Shown here: piece after piece, positions 6,185 through 13,342 of the stretch
Layout of the letters: each line of letters opens with the position of its first letter
How positions within the stretch are numbered: position 1 is the first letter of the stretch
The notes under the pieces: generated by a model
What the model was told of the DNA's origin: nothing
The model's database searches: none
Seen by the model: the letters and a program-made list of their open reading frames with translations, nothing else
Position numbers and translations under genes: made by a program
NCBI GenBank assembly: GCA_964653195.1
Contig: CAZZCX010000019.1
Coordinates: 1 to 18,145 of the forward strand
Source: CAYMDS01 sp964653195
GTDB lineage: Bacteria > Patescibacteriota > Microgenomatia > Levybacterales > UBA12049
Direction: 5' to 3'
DNA: 18,145 nt

Positions 6185-7888
6185 ATGAAAAAGATTATAG
6201 CTATATCATTTCCACTTTTTTTNNNNNNNNNNNNNNNNNNNNNNNNNNNNNNNNNNNNNNNNNNNNNNNNNNNNNNNNNNNNNNNNNNNNNNNNNNNNNN
6301 NNNNNNNNNNNNNNNNNNNNNNCAGTACGGAAGATTTATTCAAGAGATTCCGATTCGAGGAGAAATAAAAACTAGTGATGGTTTTCCAATAGCGACAAAT
6401 AAAATCAGATATTTGGTTGCAGCAAATCCTAAAATAATTCCGGATGACGAAAAAAATAAAACTGTGCGACTTCTTTCTTCAGCAATTTCAACAGATGAGT
6501 CTACTATAAGTGCTATTTTATCACAGGATAAATTTTGGGTCCCTTTAAAACACTTAATTAGCAGTCAAGAAAAGAAAAATATAGAAAGTCTAAATTTACC
6601 GGGAATATTTTTTGAAGACAAATTCGTTAGATACTATCCCGAAGCATCTCTCGCTGCAAAGTTAATAGGCTTTGTCGGGAAGGATGAGCTGGGAAATAAC
6701 AAAGGTTATTTTGGCATTGAGGGTTATTATGACAGGCAACTAAGCGGAAAAATAGGTCTTGCTAGAGAAATTAAAGATGCTCATGGAAGACCAATTTTAG
6801 CAAAAGTAAACGAAAATACTGCGAAGATAGATGGTAGAAATCTAATTTTACATATAGATAGATTTGCGCAGTATGTATTGGATGATGCTTTAAAGAAGGG
6901 TTTGATGAAATACGGAGCGATTGCAGCATCAGGAATTATAATAGACCCTAAATCAGGTGGGGTGCTTGCTATGAGTGGTTATCCAACTTTTGATCCTGAA
7001 GAATATAACAATTATAGTAATGATTTGTATTTAAACACTATGATTTCAAGTGGTTATGAGCCTGGATCTACTTTCAAACCTTTAGTTATGGCAGCAGCAA
7101 TTGACAGTAAATTAGTTACCGCTGATACCATATGTACAATTTGCGATAAGGAAGTTGAGATAGGTGGTTTTACAATTAAAACATGGAACGATACATATCA
7201 GCCGGGAATAACTATGGCAAATGTAATTAGAGATTCTGATAACACGGGAATGGTTTTTGTAGCACAAAAATTAGGCCTTTCCAGACTATATAAATACCTT
7301 AAGGCATTTGGCATTGGTGATATTACTGGTATTGATCTGCAGGGCGAAATGGCTCCAGATATTCGCTCAATTGAGTCTTGGTATCCCATAGATTTGGCTA
7401 CAGCCAGCTTTGGTCAGGGAATTTCAATTACTCCAATCGAATTAATAAGTGCCTTCAGTAGTCTTGCTAATAACGGAAAACGTATGATGCCACAGGTAGT
7501 TGATAAAGTTGAAACACCTGATGGTGAGACTATTGATATAGAACCAAAAGAAATATCACAAGTTGTATCCGGAAGGACAGCTCTGATTATGCGTGAAATG
7601 CTTGTGAATGCTGTAAAGGCAGGTGAGGCTAAATGGGCTGCCCCAAAAGGTTATCGAATAGCCGGTAAAACTGGAACTGCACAAATACCTATAGAGGGAC
7701 ATTATGATGCAAATAAAACAATAGCATCATTTATTGGTTTTGCACCTGCTGATGATCCTAAGTTTGTAATGCTCATAATTTATGATCGTCCATCTACATC
7801 TATTTATGGTGCGGAAACAGCTGCCCCTACTTTTTTTGATGTCGCAAAAAAGTTGCTTGCTTATTATAAGATTCCTCCAAGCGAATAA
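6185..7888 (+). CDS. ftsI: FtsI-type class B penicillin-binding protein
   Basis: A D,D-transpeptidase that cross-links peptidoglycan, probably at the septum given its place after mraZ-rsmH. The N-terminus MKKIIAISFPLF starts a signal anchor that disappears into the 100-N gap at 6223-6322. After the gap come the class B dimerisation domain (IPIRGEIKTSDGFPIATN, with GEIKTSDG in place of the usual GxIxDRxG) and the transpeptidase domain. All three active-site motifs are present: STFK with the nucleophile Ser at nt 7067-7069, SDN near 7234 (RDSDNTGMVF), and KTGT near 7666 (AGKTGTAQIP). No PASTA domains are seen. Whether the reading frame is continuous across the gap cannot be proven, because gap length is arbitrary; ATG 6175 is an alternative start. 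The 3' end is complete (TAA). Confidence 0.9.
   Translation: MKKIIAISFPLFXXXXXXXXXXXXXXXXXXXXXXXXXXXXXXXXXXQYGRFIQEIPIRGEIKTSDGFPIATNKIRYLVAANPKIIPDDEKNKTVRLLSSAISTDESTISAILSQDKFWVPLKHLISSQEKKNIESLNLPGIFFEDKFVRYYPEASLAAKLIGFVGKDELGNNKGYFGIEGYYDRQLSGKIGLAREIKDAHGRPILAKVNENTAKIDGRNLILHIDRFAQYVLDDALKKGLMKYGAIAASGIIIDPKSGGVLAMSGYPTFDPEEYNNYSNDLYLNTMISSGYEPGSTFKPLVMAAAIDSKLVTADTICTICDKEVEIGGFTIKTWNDTYQPGITMANVIRDSDNTGMVFVAQKLGLSRLYKYLKAFGIGDITGIDLQGEMAPDIRSIESWYPIDLATASFGQGISITPIELISAFSSLANNGKRMMPQVVDKVETPDGETIDIEPKEISQVVSGRTALIMREMLVNAVKAGEAKWAAPKGYRIAGKTGTAQIPIEGHYDANKTIASFIGFAPADDPKFVMLIIYDRPSTSIYGAETAAPTFFDVAKKLLAYYKIPPSE
6223..6322. other. Scaffold gap (100 N) in ftsI
   Basis: Exactly 100 unknown bases, a placeholder length. 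From class B PBP architecture the missing part is the membrane anchor and the start of the periplasmic region, about 30-40 residues, so the real gap is probably close to 100 nt. Confidence 0.95.
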
Positions 7889-7889
7889 A

Positions 7890-7989
7890 NNNNNNNNNNN
7901 NNNNNNNNNNNNNNNNNNNNNNNNNNNNNNNNNNNNNNNNNNNNNNNNNNNNNNNNNNNNNNNNNNNNNNNNNNNNNNNNNNNNNNNNN
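7890..7989. other. Scaffold gap (100 N) between convergent genes
   Basis: Exactly 100 unknown bases immediately after the ftsI stop. It hides the 3' end of the minus-strand tRNA-binding-domain gene and any shared terminator. Confidence 0.95.
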
Positions 7990-8287
7990 TTGAAATGATA
8001 AGGGGAAGCGGTTTTTCAGAATCTGCAGCGAGAATCATACCTTCAGATAATTCTCCCATTAGCTTACGTGGTTTGAGATTTATTATAAAAACAAATTGCT
8101 TGTTCAGTAATTCTTCTGGTTTGTACCACTCTGCGATTCCGGATAATACATTTCTTTCTCCTTCGTCTCCAAAATCTACGGTAAGACGAAGTAACTTTTC
8201 TGATTCCTCTTTTTTCTCACACTTCACAATAGTTCCTACCCTGATATCGAGTTTGACAAAATCTTCATAAGTCACGACCGGTTTCAT
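7990..8287 (-). CDS. tRNA-binding (OB-fold) domain protein, 3' end in gap
   Basis: The visible 99 residues form an EMAP-II/Arc1p-like tRNA-binding OB domain, as found at the C-terminus of bacterial methionyl-tRNA synthetase and in stand-alone proteins. Signature stretches are YEDFVKLDIRVGTIVKCEKK (residues 7-26), the ERNVLSGIAEWY segment (about 44-55), NLKPRKLMGELSEGMILAA (about 70-88), and a final PLPLIIS. The domain is usually about 105-110 residues, so only some 10 residues are lost in the gap. This is a free-standing domain, because ATG 8287 begins right at the fold. It probably assists tRNA binding in trans or acts as a chaperone-like (CsaA-type) protein; which of the two cannot be told. 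It is convergent with ftsI and divergent from the downstream hydrolase gene. The apparent continuation beyond the gap is antisense to ftsI and not real. Confidence 0.85.
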
Positions 8288-8294
8288 ATTGTGT

Positions 8295-8303
8295 ATTGTA
8301 GCA
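8295..8303 (-). promoter_or_regulatory. Extended -10 promoter of the tRNA-binding gene
   Basis: On the minus strand this reads TGCTACAAT, an extended -10 with one mismatch to TATAAT. It ends 7 nt before ATG 8287, so transcription should start at the start codon. No Shine-Dalgarno or clear -35 is present. Confidence 0.5.
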
Positions 8304-8400
8304 TAATTAATTAAGGGCGAAGGGTAATATTGGGTTTATATGTTTAAAAAGAAAGTTAATATATTGCGTAAACTAATACCTTAATCGATTTTATAACTAA

Positions 8401-8435
8401 ATACTTTATACTTCATACGTAATACTTTATACTAT
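8401..8435 (+). repeat. 7-bp tandem array ATACTNN, five units
   Basis: ATAC occurs at 8401, 8408, 8415, 8422 and 8429, giving the units ATACTTT, ATACTTC, ATACGTA, ATACTTT and ATACTAT. This is a degenerate heptad array directly before the ydjM-like start codon. The last units supply TATACT at 8428-8433, a -10-like hexamer 6 nt from the ATG. The core resembles the reverse complement of the TAGTATC unit found after the same gene. Confidence 0.7.
8428..8433 (+). promoter_or_regulatory. Possible -10 box of ydjM-like gene, within repeat
   Basis: TATACT (five of six to TATAAT) ends 6 nt before ATG 8440, the same geometry as at glyS. It lacks the TG extension. If used, it gives a leaderless message, with the promoter made from the heptad array. 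Confidence 0.4.
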
Positions 8436-8439
8436 AAAA

Positions 8440-9015
8440 ATGACCGGACGCACTCATGATTTGGCTGCATTTACTGCATTAACTTACGTTATTGCTACGA
8501 AGGACATTGCGTCAATGACACTTGCAACTGCTTTTGTAGCTTTTTCAGCAAATATGATAGGCGGGCTGGCGCCCGATATCGATCAACCTACAGCAACACT
8601 TTGGAGGCGAATACGGGCAGGGTCATTATTAGGTAGAGTTATTCATCCCCTTCTGGGTGGTCATCGGTATATCTCACATTCAATTATAGGTATCTTTTTA
8701 TTCGGTTATGTCCTTTCAATCTCACTTGGACATTTAAGTAAGATACTTTTAGTTGATATGGAAGTAGTCTGGTGGTCGTTTATGATTGGTTTTATATCGC
8801 ATTTAATAATGGATGTTTTTACCCGTGATGGTTTACCATTATTATTCCCAATTCCATTTAAATTCGGTATACCTCCTATTCGCTTTTTGCGTATCAGAAC
8901 GTCAGGAGTGGTTGAAAAATCTTTTGTATTTCCTATGTTATTACTTGTAAATATTTATTTCATATATACATATTATGGTAGATTTTTGGACTTCTTTAAA
9001 AACCAGCTAAAATAG
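8440..9015 (+). CDS. YdjM-type membrane metal-dependent hydrolase
   Basis: A 191-residue member of the YdjM/DUF457 family (PF04307), integral membrane proteins thought to be metal-dependent hydrolases, with unknown substrate. The conserved polar residues are all visible: H6 (RTHDLAAF), the PDID motif with D46 and D48, H75 and H80 in GGHRYISHS, and H121 and D125 in ISHLIMDVFTRDG. Hydrophobic segments lie at about 25-42, 81-99, 110-127 and 164-178, suggesting three or four membrane spans. The length is usual for the family. It is flanked on both sides by 7-bp tandem arrays and separates the ftsI region from the mur genes. It has no evident role in peptidoglycan synthesis, so it may be an insertion into an otherwise dedicated region. 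Confidence 0.88.
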   Translation: MTGRTHDLAAFTALTYVIATKDIASMTLATAFVAFSANMIGGLAPDIDQPTATLWRRIRAGSLLGRVIHPLLGGHRYISHSIIGIFLFGYVLSISLGHLSKILLVDMEVVWWSFMIGFISHLIMDVFTRDGLPLLFPIPFKFGIPPIRFLRIRTSGVVEKSFVFPMLLLVNIYFIYTYYGRFLDFFKNQLK

Positions 9016-9016
9016 T

Positions 9017-9226
9017 TAGTATCTAGTATCTAGTATCTAGTATCTAGTATCTAGTATCTAGTATCTAGTATNNNNNNNNNNNNNNNNNNNNNNNNNNNNN
9101 NNNNNNNNNNNNNNNNNNNNNNNNNNNNNNNNNNNNNNNNNNNNNNNNNNNNNNNNNNNNNNNNNNNNNNNTAGTATCTAGTATCTAGTATCTAGTATCT
9201 AGTATCTAGTATCTAGTATCTAGTAT
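9017..9226 (+). repeat. TAGTATC 7-bp tandem array interrupted by a gap
   Basis: Perfect TAGTATC units run from 9017 to 9071 (55 nt, 7.9 copies) and again from 9172 to 9226 (55 nt, 7.9 copies), separated by 100 N. Both flanks have the same length, as expected if two contigs ended where a fixed k-mer could no longer resolve the repeat, so true copy number is unknown. The array begins 2 nt after the ydjM-like stop and ends 8 nt before the murE-like ATG. There are no spacers, so this is not CRISPR. Each unit contains TAGTAT, a -10-like hexamer; the last copy could serve murE. Confidence 0.95.
9072..9171. other. Scaffold gap (100 N) inside the heptad array
   Basis: Exactly 100 unknown bases with identical 7-bp repeats on both sides. 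The hidden sequence is most likely more of the same repeat, but non-repeat DNA could also be missing. Confidence 0.95.
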
Positions 9227-9234
9227 TGAGATGT

Positions 9235-10473
9235 ATGTGGCAAAAGATTAAAAACATTTATCATCTTTTTCAATCATTGCTTGCAAACATTTATTATGGA
9301 TTTCCAGGCCGTAAATTAAATGTAATAGCAGTAACAGGAACGAGTGGTAAAACTACGACTACGCTTATGATATATGAAGTTTTAAAAGCCGCAAAACTCA
9401 AAACTTCAGTTTTGTCGAGTATTCAAGCGGTGATAGGAGGAGAAGAATTTGATACTGGTTTCCATGTTACTACTCCAGATCCACATGTATTACCTAAGTA
9501 TTTAAATCAAGCTTTGAAAAATGGCGATACTCACTTTGTACTCGAAGTATCATCTCATGCAATGGATCAAAACCGTGCAGCATTTGTGCCTTTTAAGATT
9601 GGCGTACTTACCTCTTTTGCACATGAGCATTTAGATTATCATAAAACTCTTAAAAATTATGCCAGAGCTAAATTTAAATTATTGCATGCAGCAGAGAATG
9701 TCATAATACCTGTAAATGTAATAAACGAAGAATTGCAAAGAGAAGTTCGATTTAATAAGTTATTACCAAAACTTATAACATTTGGTTTAAAAGAAGGTAA
9801 TGAAACTCAGGAAAAGTGGAATTTGAAAATTAAATTACCAGGTGATTTTAATTTGTTAAATGCATTAGCCGCAGCTTCCGTTGGTTCAAAACTTCACATA
9901 AGTGGATCAGTAATTAAATATGCATTAGAAGGTTTTTTAGGTATTCCAGGTAGATATGAAAGGATAACAAATAACAAAGGTATAACAATAATTATAGATT
10001 TTGCTCATAAAGTGGATGCTCTAGAAGCATTATTGAAATCAGTACAGTCTTTGGCTAAAAATGGAAATCGAATAATATGTATGTTTGGATGTGCTAGTGA
10101 AAGAGACATATTAAAACGACCAATTATGGGAAAAATTAGCGGACTTATGGCAGATATTACAGTCTTAACGGATGAAGACCCACGATACGAAGACCCGTTG
10201 AAAATTATTAATGAAATCTCTGCGGGATGTTTAGAAGCTGGAGCTGAGGAAGTCTCAAGATCTGGTTTCAGAGCTAAAAATTATAAAAATCATATTTTTT
10301 TCAAGATTCCCGATAGACAAGAAGCCATTAATTTTATTATTGACAAATTAGCTGAGAAAGGGGATATTATACTTCTCTGCGGTAAAGGACATGAAAAATC
10401 AATGAATTATAGGGGCATAGAACAACCATGGAGCGAGCACAAAGCTATAAAAAAAGCTTTAACAAAAATCTGA
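9235..10473 (+). CDS. murE: MurE-like Mur ligase without N-terminal domain
   Basis: An ATP-dependent amide ligase expected to add the third amino acid to UDP-MurNAc-L-Ala-D-Glu. Starting at ATG 9235 it has 412 residues, against about 490 for MurE. It opens with a short helix and FPGRKLNVIAVTGTSGKTTT, so the P-loop is near residue 36 instead of about 110 and the UDP-binding domain 1 is missing. Other motifs are present: SSHAMDQNR, FAHEHLDYHKT, PGDFNLLNALAAASVG, GRYERI at the hinge, DFAHKVDALEALL, FGCASERDILKRPIMGK, and LLCGKGHEKS near the end. The substrate-selecting loop reads TDEDPRYEDP; its Arg matches the DNPR motif of diaminopimelate-adding enzymes, so mDAP is a reasonable guess. A TTG at 9226, inside the repeat, would add three residues and is less likely. 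murC follows after 31 nt. Confidence 0.88.
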   Translation: MWQKIKNIYHLFQSLLANIYYGFPGRKLNVIAVTGTSGKTTTTLMIYEVLKAAKLKTSVLSSIQAVIGGEEFDTGFHVTTPDPHVLPKYLNQALKNGDTHFVLEVSSHAMDQNRAAFVPFKIGVLTSFAHEHLDYHKTLKNYARAKFKLLHAAENVIIPVNVINEELQREVRFNKLLPKLITFGLKEGNETQEKWNLKIKLPGDFNLLNALAAASVGSKLHISGSVIKYALEGFLGIPGRYERITNNKGITIIIDFAHKVDALEALLKSVQSLAKNGNRIICMFGCASERDILKRPIMGKISGLMADITVLTDEDPRYEDPLKIINEISAGCLEAGAEEVSRSGFRAKNYKNHIFFKIPDRQEAINFIIDKLAEKGDIILLCGKGHEKSMNYRGIEQPWSEHKAIKKALTKI

Positions 10474-10504
10474 AATATCATAAGTGATAAATTCAGAGTA
10501 ATGC

Positions 10505-11926
10505 ATGACCAAATTTAAACAAGTTCATTTTGTAGGAATTAAAGGTGTAGGAATGGCTTCATTAGCTATCATACTTAAAGAAGCAGGTCTGATAGTAACA
10601 GGCTCTGATGATAATGGACAGTACATTACTGATTCTTCATTACAAAAAGCCGGAATAAAGTTTTATGAAGGCTTTTCTGTAAATCATATAAATAAGGCTG
10701 AATTATTAATTGCTACAGGAGCTCATGGCGGGTTTGAGAATATTGAGGTAATAACAGCTAAGAAAAGAGGAATACAAGTAGTCACATTTGCTGAAGCTGT
10801 TGGGATGTTCATGGAAGGTTCCATTACGGGTAGATCACAAAAGGCTATTTCTGTTGCTGGAACTCACGGTAAAACGACTACTACTGCCATGATTGCGACC
10901 ATTCTACAAAAATGTAACTTAGATCCTTCATATCTAATTGGCACGAGTTATATACCTACATTAATTAACTCAGGGCATTTTGGCACTGGTGAATTCTTTG
11001 TGGTCGAAGCAGATGAGTATGCTTCGGAACCGATTTACGATAAACGCGCTAAGTTTCTATGGCATAAACCTGCAATGGCCATTATCACAAATATTGAGCA
11101 TGATCATCCGGATATCTATCCTACATTAGAAAGTTTTATCTCAGCATTCGATAAATTTATTCATTCCTTACCAAATGAAAGTATTTTAATTGTAAATGGT
11201 GACGATCTAAATATCAGAAAAATATTAAATAATATAAGGCTAAGAGTAATAACTTTCGGATTAAATCAAAATAATGATGTAATAATAAGCGAAGTTAAAT
11301 CTGACTTAGAAAGTACACGTTTCAGGCTTAAATACCTAAATCATAATTTCGGAGAATTTATTTTAAATGTAGCTGGTATTCATAACTGTATGAATGCTAC
11401 AGCTGCAATAATAGCTAGTTATGAAACTGGTTTAAGTGTAGATTCTATAAGAAAATCTATATATCAATTCACTGGTTCGAAAAGACGATTAGAGTTATTG
11501 GGCAAGTTAAAATCTGGAGGGATATTATACGATGATTATGCTCACCATCCGACAGAAATTCAGAAAACACTCAAAGCGTTACGAGAGATTTATCCTCATA
11601 AAAAAATTATAAGTATATTTCAGCCACATACCTATTCAAGAACAAAAGTACTTTTTAAAGATTTCGGTATTTCTTTCACTGACTCTGACGTTGTTATTTT
11701 AATGGATATTTTTCCATCGGCAAGAGAAAAGCCTGATTTTAGTATTTCTTCGTCTAAATTGGCAGACGAAATCAGAAAGCATCATCCAAACGTAATTTTT
11801 TTACCGCAAATTGATAATGTGGTAAAATACTTTGATGAATTTCCTCCTTCTGGCGATGATTTAGTGATCACCATTGGGGCTGGGGATGTATATAAAATAG
11901 GCCAAAAATTGCAAGTCATAAGTTAA
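10505..11926 (+). CDS. murC: UDP-N-acetylmuramate--alanine ligase (MurC/Mpl type)
   Basis: Joins L-alanine to UDP-MurNAc using ATP, or, if it acts like Mpl, a recycled tripeptide. At 473 residues it is full length. Domain 1 has the nucleotide-binding start HFVGIKGVGMASLA (8-21). The P-loop is GTHGKTTTT (119-127). The central region FFVVEADEYASEPIYDKRAK (164-183) and NIEHDHPDIY (196-205) resemble Mpl more than MurC, whereas the C-terminal DDYAHHPTEI (about 343-352) and FQPHTYSRTKVLF (about 372-384) are MurC-like. IHNCMNATAAI marks the end of the central domain. Located between murE-like and murA genes, MurC is the parsimonious call. murA starts 4 nt after the stop. Confidence 0.88.
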   Translation: MTKFKQVHFVGIKGVGMASLAIILKEAGLIVTGSDDNGQYITDSSLQKAGIKFYEGFSVNHINKAELLIATGAHGGFENIEVITAKKRGIQVVTFAEAVGMFMEGSITGRSQKAISVAGTHGKTTTTAMIATILQKCNLDPSYLIGTSYIPTLINSGHFGTGEFFVVEADEYASEPIYDKRAKFLWHKPAMAIITNIEHDHPDIYPTLESFISAFDKFIHSLPNESILIVNGDDLNIRKILNNIRLRVITFGLNQNNDVIISEVKSDLESTRFRLKYLNHNFGEFILNVAGIHNCMNATAAIIASYETGLSVDSIRKSIYQFTGSKRRLELLGKLKSGGILYDDYAHHPTEIQKTLKALREIYPHKKIISIFQPHTYSRTKVLFKDFGISFTDSDVVILMDIFPSAREKPDFSISSSKLADEIRKHHPNVIFLPQIDNVVKYFDEFPPSGDDLVITIGAGDVYKIGQKLQVIS

Positions 11927-11930
11927 AAAT

Positions 11931-13262
11931 ATGGATAAATTAATAGTTACAGGGGGAAATAAGTTAAAAGGAAAAGTTGGTATATCTGGTGCTAAAAACG
12001 CAGCTTTAAAAGCTCTTGTTGCTGCTTGTATGACTGATGAAGAAGTAATCCTGCATAACATGCCTCTAATTTCCGACATTTTTGTAATGATAGATATAAT
12101 GAAGTCATTAGGTATAGATGTGGACATTGAAGAGCATACAGTTAGAATTAAAGCTAAAGAATTTAAAACTAATTCTATTCCTCTAGATAAAGCTGCACTT
12201 GCCCGTACATCAGCGATGTTTATTGCTCCTTTACTTGCAAGAGTTGGCGAAGCTATTATTCCAAATCCGGGAGGCTGTAGGTTAGGTGCTAGACCCATTG
12301 ATCGAACCACTGAAGGAATTGGAAAAATGAATACTGAAATTGCTTACTATAGTACGGATGGATATTTCCATGCAAAAACGAAAGGTCTTAGAGGAATAGA
12401 TCATAAATTTACTAAAAATACACATACCGGAACAGAAACAATGATTTTGGCTTCAGTTCTCGCAGAAGGACAAACTATATTACATAATGCAGCAGAGGAA
12501 CCGGAAATTGATGATTTAATCAAACTTCTTAATGCTATGGGAGCAGAAATAAGAAGAACAGATAATAGACAAATCACCATAAAAGGAGTTAAAAAGCTTC
12601 ATAGCGCAGAATATTCAATAAGCCCTGACAGAATTGAAGTCGTAACTTTTGCAATTGCAGCTATACTAACAGATGGCGATGTCATAATAGAAGATGCCCA
12701 TAAAACACATATTGATTATTTTCTGGAGAAACTTGCTTTAACGGGTGCAGGTTTTGAGAAAACTGAATCAGGTATACGATTCTTTAAAAAAAATCAATTA
12801 AAATCAGTAGATGTTACGACATCTATTCATCCAGGATTTATGACTGATTGGCAAGCTCCATGGGCTGTTCTTATGACCCAAGCGCAAGGTATCTCCATAA
12901 TACATGAGACAGTCTTCGAGAATAAATTAAAATATATATATGATCTTAAGAAAATGGGAGCAGAAGCTGAATTATTCAATCCTATATTGCAAAATAAAGA
13001 AGATGTATATAATTTCAATTTAGATGATGATAAACCTGAATATTTTCACGCAGTTAAAATAAAAGGGCCCAAATTGCTCCACAATGCGGTTATGTCTACT
13101 CTTGATATTAGGGCTGGTGCCGCTATAGTGTTAGCTTCATTAGTAGCTAAGGGCTCCAGTACTATATATGGGGTGGAAAAACTTGATCGCGGATATGAAA
13201 GATTTGCTGATCGATTAACAGCACTTGGTGCGGACATAAAAAGGGTGAAAGAAATTATTTGA
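11931..13262 (+). CDS. murA: UDP-GlcNAc 1-carboxyvinyltransferase MurA
   Basis: First committed step of peptidoglycan synthesis: transfers enolpyruvate from PEP to UDP-GlcNAc. The 443-residue protein has the EPSP-synthase-like fold, with ISGAKNAALKALV at about 18-30, in which K22 and N23 match the substrate-binding pair of the E. coli enzyme. The loop Cys is at 116 within PGGCRLGARPID, so the residue attacked by fosfomycin is present. HPGFMTDWQAPW supplies the catalytic Asp, and DIRAGAAIVLA contains the conserved Arg. It starts 4 nt after murC without a Shine-Dalgarno sequence, suggesting coupled translation. Its substrate comes from the glmU/glmS genes immediately downstream. A gap of 80 nt follows. 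Confidence 0.95.
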   Translation: MDKLIVTGGNKLKGKVGISGAKNAALKALVAACMTDEEVILHNMPLISDIFVMIDIMKSLGIDVDIEEHTVRIKAKEFKTNSIPLDKAALARTSAMFIAPLLARVGEAIIPNPGGCRLGARPIDRTTEGIGKMNTEIAYYSTDGYFHAKTKGLRGIDHKFTKNTHTGTETMILASVLAEGQTILHNAAEEPEIDDLIKLLNAMGAEIRRTDNRQITIKGVKKLHSAEYSISPDRIEVVTFAIAAILTDGDVIIEDAHKTHIDYFLEKLALTGAGFEKTESGIRFFKKNQLKSVDVTTSIHPGFMTDWQAPWAVLMTQAQGISIIHETVFENKLKYIYDLKKMGAEAELFNPILQNKEDVYNFNLDDDKPEYFHAVKIKGPKLLHNAVMSTLDIRAGAAIVLASLVAKGSSTIYGVEKLDRGYERFADRLTALGADIKRVKEII

Positions 13263-13342
13263 TAACCAAATAAAGTAAAAAGCAAAAGTATATCTATAAC
13301 TTGTATTTTTAATTTATTCGTTTTTCGTTTGTCGATAATAAT

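Noticed and set aside
6175..6375. Separate 66-codon gene starting at ATG 6175
   Set aside because: Half of it is N, and its second part is out of frame with the conserved FtsI sequence. It is kept only as a possible alternative ftsI start.
7727..7889. Minus-strand continuation of the tRNA-binding gene past the gap
   Set aside because: The frame across 100 N is arbitrary, the sequence is antisense to the conserved end of ftsI, and the tRNA-binding domain should end about 10 residues into the gap.
7782..8270. Plus-strand open frame spanning the second gap
   Set aside because: Its two halves overlap ftsI in another frame and the antisense of the tRNA-binding domain; it exists only because N runs contain no stops.
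9017..9226. CRISPR array
   Set aside because: The units are 7 bp and contiguous with no spacers, and no cas genes are near.
11861..12310. 149-codon open frame on the minus strand across the murC/murA junction
   Set aside because: It lies antisense to two well-supported genes, has no recognisable motif, and its composition is that of a shadow frame.
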